NCBI GenBank assembly: GCA_028275295.1
Contig: JAPWUY010000030.1
Coordinates: 1 to 9,880 of the forward strand
DNA: 9,880 nucleotides
Direction: 5' to 3'
Source of the DNA: Thermodesulfobacteriota bacterium
GTDB taxonomy: Bacteria > Desulfobacterota > Desulfocorpusculales > Desulfocorpusculum
In this document: positions 1-5,904 of the stretch, in pieces
Layout: the number at the start of each line of letters is the position of its first letter
How positions within the stretch are numbered: the stretch's first letter is position 1
The notes under the pieces: generated by a model
What the model was told of the DNA's origin: nothing
Database searches by the model: none
Seen by the model: the letters and a program-made list of their open reading frames with translations, nothing else
Translations under genes and position numbers: made by a program

Positions 1-229
1 CGGGCGTGCGGAGCCCGCCCCTCCGCGAGGTGGGCTATCCAAGGTAAGAGGGCCTTGCGGTGGAAGGCCCGGAGATGACGCGAAAGGCGATTTCCTCGGA
101 GGGGCGCGGTCTCCGCGCCCGCACGGTACGGCCGGACGAATGGCAAGGCATTGCGTTGCCACCGGTGCCTTTCCGAGAAGCCGGTGGCCAAGAAGGGGCA
201 ATGTTGGGGTTAGCGTCATGCCATCCTCG
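1..229. repeat. Repeat unit 1 (A + B motifs, nearly complete)
   Basis: Motif A at 1-27 contains a 5-bp stem (1-5 with 13-17, 7-nt loop). A second stem, gggcctt at 50-56 with aaggccc at 64-70, lies between A and B. Motif B at 94-123 holds a perfect 8-bp stem, gggcgcgg at 102-109 with ccgcgccc at 113-120 and loop tct. The rest, 124-229, carries a segment reading gtggccaagaagggg, which recurs in altered form in unit 3. Unit 1 aligns with unit 2 over most of its length, with motifs A and B repeating at spacings of 229 and 226 bp. The left edge is the window edge, so the true unit start is unknown. Confidence 0.75.
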
Positions 230-452
230 CGGGCGTGCGGAGCCCGCCCCTCCGCGGGGGGCGAGCCAAGGTGAGAGGGCCTTGCGGAGCAAACCCGGGG
301 ATAATGTGGAGGGTGGTTCCCTCGGAGGGGCGCGGTCTCCGCGCCCGCATTGCGAGGCCTTACCCATGCCAGGACATTTCATTACCCGAGGTGGGTGGCC
401 GGGTGGCCGTAGCATAATGGGGACATGCCTCGGTCAAGCCGGTGTTCTCCTC
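230..452. repeat. Repeat unit 2 (A + B motifs, nearly complete)
   Basis: Motif A at 230-256 is identical over 27 nt to 1-27. The following ccaaggtgagagggccttgc matches the same segment of unit 1 with one change. Motif B at 320-349 is identical over 30 nt to 94-123 and keeps the perfect 8-bp stem (328-335 with 339-346). The sequence between motifs is more diverged than the motifs themselves, which suggests selection on, or recent copying of, the palindromes. The right part (350-452) is only loosely like unit 1. Confidence 0.75.
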
Positions 453-550
453 CGGACGTGCGGAGCCCGCCCCTCCGCTACCCGAACGGCCTCGCAAGAA
501 CCCGTGGCCCGAAGGGGGGAATTTGTTGTGACCCGCAAAGTCGTCACGCC
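453..550. repeat. Repeat unit 3 (motif B missing)
   Basis: Motif A at 453-478 is nearly identical to the first two copies (ggacgtg in place of gggcgtg). No B motif follows. Instead the sequence passes within about 20 nt to cccgtggcccgaagggg (499-515), the counterpart of the end segment of unit 1. The simplest reading is an internal deletion of roughly 120 bp that removed B. The unit ends with gtcacgcc just before the next A motif, matching gtcatgcc near the end of unit 1. Confidence 0.6.
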
Positions 551-650
551 GAGCGTGAGGAGCCCGCCCCAAGACAATCGTTCTCTCGTTTCGAGCCGAG
601 GGACCCTATTTCTCCACGGGTGGAGGGCCTTGACAGTGGAAAGCCCCGAC
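551..650. repeat. Repeat unit 4, decayed, grading into the dct promoter
   Basis: A weakened A motif lies at 551-570 (gagcgtgaggagcccgcccc). At 620-648 the sequence again resembles the segment that follows motif A in units 1 and 2: gggccttgacagtggaaagccc here versus gggccttgcggtggaaggccc in unit 1 (50-70). The 7-bp stem of unit 1 survives with one mismatch. The changed bases create the TTGACA -35 box of the downstream promoter. Assignment to the repeat family is by eye and less certain than for units 1-3. Confidence 0.5.
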
Positions 651-659
651 CCCTATACT
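630..659 (+). promoter_or_regulatory. Sigma70-type promoter of the TRAP/aminotransferase operon
   Basis: A consensus TTGACA lies at 630-635 and TATACT at 654-659, separated by 18 bp. Transcription should start near 666, giving a leader of about 70 nt before dctP. The -35 box lies within the decayed repeat unit 4. I see no convincing operator palindrome beside it and no riboswitch-like fold in the short leader. Confidence 0.75.
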
Positions 660-735
660 CACCAATTAACTGCCCAAAGGGACAAAAGCCCGTCCGGGTC
701 AAAGGGTTCCGAGAGAAAATCCAGGAGGTGGTTAG

Positions 736-1827
736 ATGAAGAAGGTAATTGCCCTAGCTGCAGCCTTTGCTCTTTTATGTGTCTCGGCCTCGGATTCGTG
801 CGCCAAGGTCGTCATCAAACTCGCCAATGCTGGCCCGGCCAATCCGGATAACAGAACCGTGAAGGCCGTGGAAATCTTCAAGGCTATGGTCGAGAAAGGA
901 ACAAAAGGCAATGTGGAAGTCCAGGCATATCATGCATCGGCCCTGGGAAATGAGAGGGAGGCCCTGGAAGGGGTGAAGATGGGGACGATCCAGATGGGCA
1001 CTCTCTCATCGGGTCCAGTGGCTGGTTTTTTCCAGCCGGTCATGGTCTTCGGAATTCCCTATCTTTTCTCGAGCGCTCCAGCTGCCTGGGATGCCTATGA
1101 TGGCAAGTTCGGGAAGGAATATTCCGAGGCATTCCTCAAGGCAACGGGGGTGCGCATTCTCGGCATAACGGAAAACGGTTACAGGCACTTCACCAATAAT
1201 GTGCGGGAGATAAAGTCCCCCGCTGACATGAAGGGCCTCAAGGTGAGGACCATGGAGAATCCGGTTCACATGGAGATGGTCAAGAGCCTGGGTGGCTCCC
1301 CGACCCCCATTGCCTTCGGCGAGCTTTATACGGCATTGCAACAGAAGGTTGTGGATGCCATGGAGTGCCCCATAGTCCTCATCCACGACATGAAGTTTTA
1401 CGAAGTGCAGAAATACCTGGTTCTGGACGGTCATCTCTACGATCCCCTTTTCATTTTCATAAACGAGGAGTTCTACCAGAAAAAACTCTCCCCCGACGAG
1501 CAGAAAGTGGTCCAGGAGGCAGCTAAGGCTCTGGCAGCTGCTCACAACGGCTTCTCCCAGGAGGCCAATATCCAGGGTCTCCAAAAACTGAAGGAAAAGG
1601 GGATGATTGTGTATCAGCCCACCAAGGAGGAGCTTGCCCAGTTCAGGGAAATTGCCCAGCCTGCAGCCCTCAAGTACGTGAAGGAAAAGGTGGGAGAAGA
1701 GTGGGTGAACAAGGCCCTCGAGGCGGCCAAAGAGGGGGAGGCCAAAGTGGGTGACAAGGCAGACAAGATAATCCAGGATTACATCAAACTAGCAAACGAC
1801 CTGTACAGCCAATGGGTGAAAAAATGA
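736..1827 (+). CDS. dctP: TRAP transporter solute-binding protein, DctP family
   Basis: This is the periplasmic binding protein of a TRAP transporter, which captures an organic anion and delivers it to the DctQM membrane permease for ion-gradient-driven uptake. The ATG follows a strong Shine-Dalgarno (aggaggtg, 723-730). Residues 1-23 form a signal peptide (MKK, hydrophobic core, SCA before Lys24). The mature part has the family pattern: R150 in NGYRHFTNN and R171 in GLKVR, then SPTPIAFGELYTALQ and KFYEVQKYL. By comparison with sialate-binding SiaP, R150 and R171 match the two ligand-binding arginines (R127, R147). The usual Asn of VDGQENP is Cys211 here (VDAMECP). At 363 aa it is somewhat long, with a Lys/Glu-rich C-terminal helix region after about residue 325. 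The ligand cannot be told from sequence. It is the first gene of a dctPQM-aminotransferase operon. Family call is very secure. Confidence 0.95.
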   Translation: MKKVIALAAAFALLCVSASDSCAKVVIKLANAGPANPDNRTVKAVEIFKAMVEKGTKGNVEVQAYHASALGNEREALEGVKMGTIQMGTLSSGPVAGFFQPVMVFGIPYLFSSAPAAWDAYDGKFGKEYSEAFLKATGVRILGITENGYRHFTNNVREIKSPADMKGLKVRTMENPVHMEMVKSLGGSPTPIAFGELYTALQQKVVDAMECPIVLIHDMKFYEVQKYLVLDGHLYDPLFIFINEEFYQKKLSPDEQKVVQEAAKALAAAHNGFSQEANIQGLQKLKEKGMIVYQPTKEELAQFREIAQPAALKYVKEKVGEEWVNKALEAAKEGEAKVGDKADKIIQDYIKLANDLYSQWVKK

Positions 1828-1849
1828 GAGCCTGAATTTTGGGTTATTG

Positions 1850-1882
1850 GCTAAGAAGGCGGGGGCTCCCCGCCTTCTTAGC
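1850..1882 (+). terminator. Perfect 15-bp hairpin between dctP and dctQ (attenuator or mRNA-stabilising stem)
   Basis: The left arm gctaagaaggcgggg (1850-1864) pairs exactly with ccccgccttcttagc (1868-1882) around a 3-nt loop. The stem starts 22 nt after the dctP stop and ends directly before the ATG at 1883. The GC-rich core followed by ttctt resembles a weak intrinsic terminator, but there is no real U-run. The position suits a partial terminator or a 3' stabiliser that makes more binding protein than permease, a common need in binding-protein-dependent transporters. It also occupies the place where the dctQ ribosome site should be. The structure is seen directly; the role is inferred. Confidence 0.75.
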
Positions 1883-2425
1883 ATGGAGAGGGCTGTGTCA
1901 AAGGTAGCGGAGTTTCTTTCCCTCCTCTGTGAAAGGCTGAGTGCGGTATCCAAGGGGCTGCTGGTCCTGCTCGGTGCCGCAATGTCGGTTATAGTGCTCC
2001 TTCAGGTCATTTTCCGTTTTGTCATACATGTTCCTTTCCCTTGGTCGGAAGAGATAGCCCGTTACATGATGATCTGGATGGGAATGGTTGGGGCTTTCTT
2101 GGCACTGAGGCACGGAAGACACATAGGAGTGAGCATCTTTGTGGACAGGCTTCCCCCTTCGTGGAAGGCCATGGTCACTATCCTGGTCCAGGTAGTTACA
2201 ATGGGTTTTCTCTGCATAGTTGTCCGATACGGCATGGCCCTAGCCATATTCAATAGGACCCAGCTTTCCCCGGCCATGCAGATTCCCATGATAATACCAT
2301 ACATGGCGATTCCAGTGGGGGCTGCCCTCATGATCCTGGAGCTTCTGAGGGGGATTTTGGAAGACCTCATGCACATGAGGGAAGGACCCAAAAGAAGCCT
2401 CACATCAGCCACTCTCGAAGGATGA
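1883..2425 (+). CDS. dctQ: TRAP transporter small permease, DctQ family
   Basis: This is the four-helix small membrane subunit that partners DctM in the TRAP permease. From ATG 1883 the protein has 180 residues, with membrane segments near 23-48, 61-76, 95-117 and 135-157. The family signature is clear: RFVIHVPFPWSEEIARY (about 45-61), then an LRHGRHIGV loop after the second helix. An in-frame TTG at 1847 would add 12 residues encoded by the hairpin arms, so I prefer the ATG. Neither start has a good Shine-Dalgarno, because the hairpin fills that space; translation may depend on coupling or on opening of the stem. The gene lies 55 bp after dctP and 10 bp before dctM. Family call is secure; the start is moderately sure. 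Confidence 0.9.
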   Translation: MERAVSKVAEFLSLLCERLSAVSKGLLVLLGAAMSVIVLLQVIFRFVIHVPFPWSEEIARYMMIWMGMVGAFLALRHGRHIGVSIFVDRLPPSWKAMVTILVQVVTMGFLCIVVRYGMALAIFNRTQLSPAMQIPMIIPYMAIPVGAALMILELLRGILEDLMHMREGPKRSLTSATLEG

Positions 2426-2435
2426 TCTTGTCCCA

Positions 2436-3716
2436 ATGATGACCCTGATGGCGGCAGTTTTCGGAATCACTCTCGTTCTGGGATTTCCAGTGGCATTCTG
2501 CCTCGGGATAACATCGGTAGCGGTGCTTTTGGCCACTGATGTTCCTCTGAACCTAGTTGCCCAGAGAATATTCACGGGAATGGACTCTTTTCCCCTGATG
2601 GCGGTCCCATTTTTCGTACTTGCTGGGGAGATAATGAATGTGGGGGGCACAACCCAGAGGCTCATTTCCCTGGCCCATGCCCTCGTGGGAAAGATAAGGG
2701 GGGGCCTGGCCCATACTACAGTGGTCTCTGCCATGTTCTTGAGTGGAATTTCAGGCTCTGCAGTGGCAGATGCTTCTGCCCTGGGCTCTGTCCTCATTCC
2801 GGGAATGGTCCAAAAGGGATACGGAAGAGGCTTCTCAGCCGCTATAACGGCCTCGGCTGCCGTGATGGGTCCAACCATACCACCTTCCATCTTGATGGTG
2901 ATCCTCGGGGTCACAACAGGCCTATCCATAGGTGCCCTTTTCGCTGCTGGGCTCGTCCCGGGGGTGCTTCAGGGATTGGCCATGATGGCAATGGCCTATT
3001 ACTATGCGGTCAAAAACAACTATCCAAAAGATGAGGAGCCTCTTACCTTGAAGCGCCTTTGGAAGGAGACCATGGGGGCAGGGCCTGCTCTTTTCGCGCC
3101 AGTCATAATAATAGGAGGGATCCTAGCTGGCGCTTTCACCCCCACGGAGGCCGCTGTAGTGGCTGTCTTCTATGCCCTCATCCTCGGGATGTGGGTTTAC
3201 AGGGAGCTCACCTGGAAAGACCTGTGGAATGTTCTGGTGAATACCGGAGTCACCACTTCCGTTCTCCTCCTCATTATAGGGATGGCAAATATCTTCGCTT
3301 GGGTTCTCACAGCTGAGCAGGTTCCTCAGAAAATCGCCAACATGCTCTTGGGTATAAGCAAGAACCCTCATGTGGTTTTGCTCATGATCAATCTGGTCCT
3401 GCTCATTGTGGGGATGTTCATGGAGGCTGGAGCAGCGATTGTGATCCTCTCTCCTACTTTGCTAGCCGTTGCCCAGGCTGTGGGCATACATCCCCTTCAT
3501 TTCGGATTCGTGATGATCCTCAACCTCTCGATAGGGCTTATAACTCCCCCTGTCGGGGTACTCCTTTTTGTGGTCTGTGGGATAACGGGCTATCCCTTCT
3601 CCCTCGTGACGAGATGGGCCATGCCCTTCATGGCCGCCAATCTCGCAACCTTGGCCCTCGTGAGCTACTTTCCAGCGCTGATAATGTGGGTTCCCAAACT
3701 TTTCGGCTATGTGTGA
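2436..3716 (+). CDS. dctM: TRAP transporter large permease, DctM family
   Basis: This is the large membrane subunit forming the transport path of the TRAP system, coupling substrate entry to a sodium or proton gradient. It has 426 residues, the usual length, and is hydrophobic throughout with about a dozen membrane segments. Family motifs are intact: GISGSAVADASALGS (104-118), MGPTIPPS (144-151), GAFTPTEAA (232-240) and GLITPPVGV (367-375). The two Pro-rich motifs reflect the inverted-repeat fold of this family. The start is the first of two adjacent ATG codons; a purine stretch gaagga (2417-2422) is a weak and rather distant ribosome site, so coupling to dctQ (stop 2425) is likely. The stop overlaps the probable start of the aminotransferase. 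No frameshift or missing motif is seen. Confidence 0.95.
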   Translation: MMTLMAAVFGITLVLGFPVAFCLGITSVAVLLATDVPLNLVAQRIFTGMDSFPLMAVPFFVLAGEIMNVGGTTQRLISLAHALVGKIRGGLAHTTVVSAMFLSGISGSAVADASALGSVLIPGMVQKGYGRGFSAAITASAAVMGPTIPPSILMVILGVTTGLSIGALFAAGLVPGVLQGLAMMAMAYYYAVKNNYPKDEEPLTLKRLWKETMGAGPALFAPVIIIGGILAGAFTPTEAAVVAVFYALILGMWVYRELTWKDLWNVLVNTGVTTSVLLLIIGMANIFAWVLTAEQVPQKIANMLLGISKNPHVVLLMINLVLLIVGMFMEAGAAIVILSPTLLAVAQAVGIHPLHFGFVMILNLSIGLITPPVGVLLFVVCGITGYPFSLVTRWAMPFMAANLATLALVSYFPALIMWVPKLFGYV

Positions 3717-4900
3717 GGCAGGAGAAGTTGAGAGGCTGGAATCGTTCCATTTCCGACGTGGTGAAGGCGCTCAAACCATCCAAGATAAGGGAGATGACCC
3801 TCCTTGCCTCGTCCATGGAGGGCGTCATATCCCTTGCCATTGGAGAACCTGACTTCCACACACCCACTGAGGTCTGCGAGAAGGCCCTCCAGGATGCGAT
3901 GGAAGGCGCAACGCACTATGCCCCATCCCAGGGGGATCCAGAGCTCCTTGAGGAGTTAGAAAGGTATCTCCGAGGAAGATACGGTCTTCCCATCGCGAAA
4001 GGTAACCTCCTCATAACTGCTGGTGGCATGGGCGCTCTCACAGCAATATTCAGGACTGTCTTGAATCCGGGAGATGAAGTGCTCGTGCCGGAGCCTCACT
4101 TTCCGGAGTACATGGCCCACGTGGAGTTGGCAGGAGGCCGCTTGCTCAGGGTCCCCACCGAGGTGGAGGAGGGCTATGCACTGAGGCCAGAGGAGGTGAG
4201 AAAGAGGATAACGTCCAAGACCAAGGTCCTGCTCCTCAACTCTCCCAACAATCCAACGGGTTCGGTCCTGGAGGGAGACGTTCTGGATGAGCTCGCGAGA
4301 ATAGCCTTGGAGGCGGACCTCCTCGTTGTCTCGGACGAGGTATATGACAGGCTGATCTTCGACGAAAGGAGACACGAATCCATAGTTACCAGACCTGGGA
4401 TGTTCCAAAGGACAGTGGTGATAGGGTCCTTTTCCAAGGCCTTTGCCATGACAGGATGGCGTCTGGGGTACGCTTTTGGGCCGCCTGACATCATTGAGGA
4501 AATGACCAAGGTCGTGACTTACTACACCTCCTGTGCCTCATCGGTTTCCCAAAGGGCAGCCCTGGCTGCCCTCAGGACGTCCCAAAAGTTCGCGGACGAG
4601 ATGAGAGAGGAATTCCAAAGGAGGAGGGATCTGGTGTACCGAGCCCTGACGGACATCCCAGGGGTCAAGGTGAACCGGCCCGCAGGTGCCTTTTACATCT
4701 TCCCAAGCCTGGAAGCGCTGATAGAGGACGGCCACGAGTTCGCCCTCAGGCTCCTGGAGAAGGAGAGGGTGGCCGTTGTTCCCGGAGAGCCCTTCGGGCC
4801 TTCTTGCAAGAGGTGTGTGAGGATAGCTTTCACCTTGAAAAGAGAGCTTCTCTTTGAAGCCATGGAGAGGATCAAGAGGTTCGTGAAAGCCAACTACTAG
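3713..4900 (+). CDS. PLP-dependent class I/II aminotransferase (fold type I, aspartate aminotransferase-like)
   Basis: This cytosolic enzyme moves an amino group between an amino acid and a 2-oxo acid using pyridoxal phosphate. Key residues, numbered from the GTG at 3713 (395 aa), are all present: N180 in NSPNNPTG, D208 and Y211 in SDEVYDRL, the Schiff-base lysine K242 in SFSKAFAMTGWRLGY, and R370 in CVRIAF, which should bind the substrate carboxylate. The amino-terminal KPSKIREM and ISLAIGEPDFHTPT are typical of the AspAT Ib branch, whose members use Asp, aromatic, Ala or branched substrates, so specificity is open. GTG 3713 overlaps the dctM stop by 4 nt (gtga). TTG 3728, just after aggag (3720-3724), is an alternative start. 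The coding frame continues open upstream inside dctM, but that part is a shadow. The overlap argues for cotranscription, and thus that the imported substrate is an amino or 2-oxo acid. Confidence 0.9.
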   Translation: MRQEKLRGWNRSISDVVKALKPSKIREMTLLASSMEGVISLAIGEPDFHTPTEVCEKALQDAMEGATHYAPSQGDPELLEELERYLRGRYGLPIAKGNLLITAGGMGALTAIFRTVLNPGDEVLVPEPHFPEYMAHVELAGGRLLRVPTEVEEGYALRPEEVRKRITSKTKVLLLNSPNNPTGSVLEGDVLDELARIALEADLLVVSDEVYDRLIFDERRHESIVTRPGMFQRTVVIGSFSKAFAMTGWRLGYAFGPPDIIEEMTKVVTYYTSCASSVSQRAALAALRTSQKFADEMREEFQRRRDLVYRALTDIPGVKVNRPAGAFYIFPSLEALIEDGHEFALRLLEKERVAVVPGEPFGPSCKRCVRIAFTLKRELLFEAMERIKRFVKANY

Positions 4901-5001
4901 CAAGGCCTCCGCTTCTCGTCATTTCCAATTCGTCCAACTGAAGGCTAGTCCAAGGCGCCCCTCTCCTCGAGATTGGGAATGGAAGATAGGAACCAGCCTG
5001 G

Positions 5002-5020
5002 AATGGGGATTTGCCCCATT
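5002..5020. terminator. Small hairpin overlapping the larger convergent-junction stem
   Basis: The arms aatgggg (5002-5008) and ccccatt (5014-5020) pair perfectly around the loop atttg. The right arm shares positions 5017-5020 with the left arm of the larger stem at 5017-5062, so only one of the two can form fully at a time. Hairpin seen; terminator role inferred. Confidence 0.45.
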
Positions 5021-5062
5021 GGCCTGGAGTGGCCGAGCGGCCCTGAAAACCCCAGGCCAATG
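5017..5062. terminator. Candidate bidirectional terminator stem-loop
   Basis: The arms cattggcctgg (5017-5027) and ccaggccaatg (5052-5062) form a perfect 11-bp stem. The 24-nt loop contains a small ggcc-gagc-ggcc hairpin (5031-5042), giving a branched structure. It lies about 117 nt beyond the aminotransferase stop and about 40 nt beyond the GAF stop. It lacks the T-run of a standard intrinsic terminator on either strand, so Rho-assisted ending or a DNA-level role is also possible. Confidence 0.5.
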
Positions 5063-5101
5063 TTGGCGACATGGGGAAAAGACGAGTTATCCTTGTGAAA
5101 G

Positions 5102-5704
5102 TCACTTTCTGGCAGGCCTTCCTGCCATTTTCTTGAGGGCCTCTAAGCTCTGTTTGGCTCCCGCAACCAGTCTATTGTACTCGATGACGAGTCCAGCTAG
5201 GTCCGCGAGTCCCTCAACGAATTCCACATCCTCCATGGAGAATTCCGTAGGGACCGAGGTGTAGACCCTGAGGGCCCCTATCACCTTGCCCTTGAACATT
5301 ATGGGGGCCGACAGGATTGACCTTATGCCCTCCTGCGCGGCCTCTTGAGGATACTGGATCCTAGGGTCTGTGGAGACATCGTCCACACAGACGCTTATCC
5401 CATCTAGGGTCTCCTTTATGCTCCTGTCTGCAGACACTGGGCCCTTTTTCAGGTACCGATCGCTGAGCCCATAAGAGGAGACGACTTCGAGAATTCTCTT
5501 CCTTCTATTGAGGAGAAAGAGGGCGCTACCCTTGACTCCCATAGAGGTCGCAACTGCCTCAGTTATATCGTGGAGAACACCCATGGAGCGCTTGGTGGTT
5601 GAGACCCTCCTCATGATCTCCCTGAAGGTCCTGAAAAAGTTCTGATGATAGAGTAGCTTATCCCTTGGCTCCTCCTGTCCCGTAGGCTTTTTCTTGGCCT
5701 CCAT
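5102..5704 (-). CDS. Stand-alone GAF-domain sensor protein
   Basis: This is a 200-residue soluble protein that is almost wholly one GAF domain (about residues 35-180). GAF domains bind small molecules or cofactors, or act as interaction modules. Visible features are an amino-terminal basic helix (FFRTFREIMRRV), the ITEAVATSMGVKGSALFLL strand-helix start, the YGLSDRYLKKGPVS segment, VDDVSTDPRIQYP, and the closing GKVIGALRVYTSVPTEFS strand pair. No kinase, cyclase, phosphodiesterase or DNA-binding domain is attached, so any output must pass through a partner. The ATG has a clear ribosome site, aggagg at 5716-5711 on the minus strand, 6 nt away. It lies 200 bp downstream of the acyl-CoA synthetase on the same strand. 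As I recall, short GAF proteins of this kind occur in sulfate-reducing Desulfobacterota near CoA-ligase and transporter genes. The ligand is unknown; the domain call is firm. Confidence 0.88.
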   Translation of the reverse strand: MEAKKKPTGQEEPRDKLLYHQNFFRTFREIMRRVSTTKRSMGVLHDITEAVATSMGVKGSALFLLNRRKRILEVVSSYGLSDRYLKKGPVSADRSIKETLDGISVCVDDVSTDPRIQYPQEAAQEGIRSILSAPIMFKGKVIGALRVYTSVPTEFSMEDVEFVEGLADLAGLVIEYNRLVAGAKQSLEALKKMAGRPARK

Positions 5705-5904
5705 GCTCCCCCTCCTTTCTCCTGCACGACCGAGACTTCTCGCCGTTTTCGGCCCAGGACACAGGAGTCAGTTCTGTGCCCCCTGTGCCAGCACCAACTC
5801 GGTAAGGACCCTGCCTCTTTTGCCTTCAGAAGCTACTATACCACACAACTTCGCATTGGGTTCCCCACAAAGTAAGAAAATTTTCGAGGGGGATTGCGGG
5901 ATAG
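5705..5904. other. Intergenic region upstream of the GAF gene
   Basis: This 200-bp gap follows the acyl-CoA synthetase stop and precedes the GAF start, both on the minus strand. I see no gene and no clear GC-rich terminator hairpin for the synthetase. A weak stem (acacagg-type arms near 5757-5765 and 5782-5789) and the extended -10 candidate at 5835-5843 are the only signals noted. Its length suggests separate expression of the GAF gene. Confidence 0.5.
5835..5843 (-). promoter_or_regulatory. Possible extended -10 promoter for the GAF gene
   Basis: On the minus strand the sequence reads TGG-TATAGT, a TATAGT -10 box with the TG extended -10 element. No good -35 box lies at the right distance, which is acceptable for extended -10 promoters. 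Transcription would start near 5828 and give a leader of about 125 nt. Confidence 0.35.

Larger units (their letters stand above)
1..650. repeat. Array of REP/BIME-like GC-rich palindromic repeat units
   Basis: This gene-free stretch is built from related units rather than random intergenic DNA. Two motifs recur. Motif A, with core gtgcggagcccgcccctccg, is at 1-27, 230-256 and 453-478, with a decayed copy at 551-570. Motif B, with core cggaggggcgcggtctccg, is at 94-123 and 320-349. B is close to the reverse complement of A, so an A-B pair could fold back over about 120 bp. A and B also form their own small hairpins. Paired inverted palindromes in tandem between genes resemble REP/BIME elements, which in known cases are moved by RAYT transposases; no such gene is present here. 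Open reading frames crossing this region have no recognisable domain, differ between units and run into dctP out of frame, so I do not call them. The array may extend left of the window. Confidence 0.8.
4901..5101. other. Structured intergenic region between convergent genes
   Basis: This 201-bp stretch separates the aminotransferase stop from the stop of the minus-strand GAF gene. I see no gene. Its second half holds two overlapping inverted repeats (5002-5020 and 5017-5062) and an 11-nt near-direct repeat (gcctggaatgg at 4996, gcctggagtgg at 5022). It probably works as the transcription end for both operons. No long T-run follows the stems in either direction. Confidence 0.6.

Noticed and set aside
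1..600. CRISPR array
   Set aside because: Repeats are palindromic A/B pairs at uneven spacing of about 70-230 bp, spacers are themselves related, and no cas genes are present.
60..851. Long plus-strand open frame (263 codons) through the repeat region, plus shorter ones at 35-415, 235-417, 360-572 and 425-739
   Set aside because: They are GC-rich frames created by the palindromic repeats, with no domain, Pro/Arg/Gly-heavy composition and no ribosome sites. Two run up to or into dctP in a different frame.
1006..1584. 192-codon open frame antisense to dctP
   Set aside because: It mirrors the codon pattern of a certain gene, shows no family features and has no ribosome site.
1847..1882. TTG start adding 12 residues to DctQ
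   Set aside because: The added residues are encoded by the perfect hairpin. The ATG at 1883 gives a normal-length DctQ with a typical amphipathic start.
3614..3712. Upstream extension of the aminotransferase frame inside dctM
   Set aside because: DctM is well conserved to its end, and the extra residues do not fit the aminotransferase N-terminus. A GTG at the stop overlap or the TTG at 3728 fits better.
5021..5062. tRNA-Ser-like fragment: tggccgagcgg resembles a D-arm and ctgaaaac an anticodon loop
   Set aside because: No acceptor stem, T-arm, variable arm or proper spacing. The similarity is explained by the ggcc-gagc-ggcc hairpin and may be chance.
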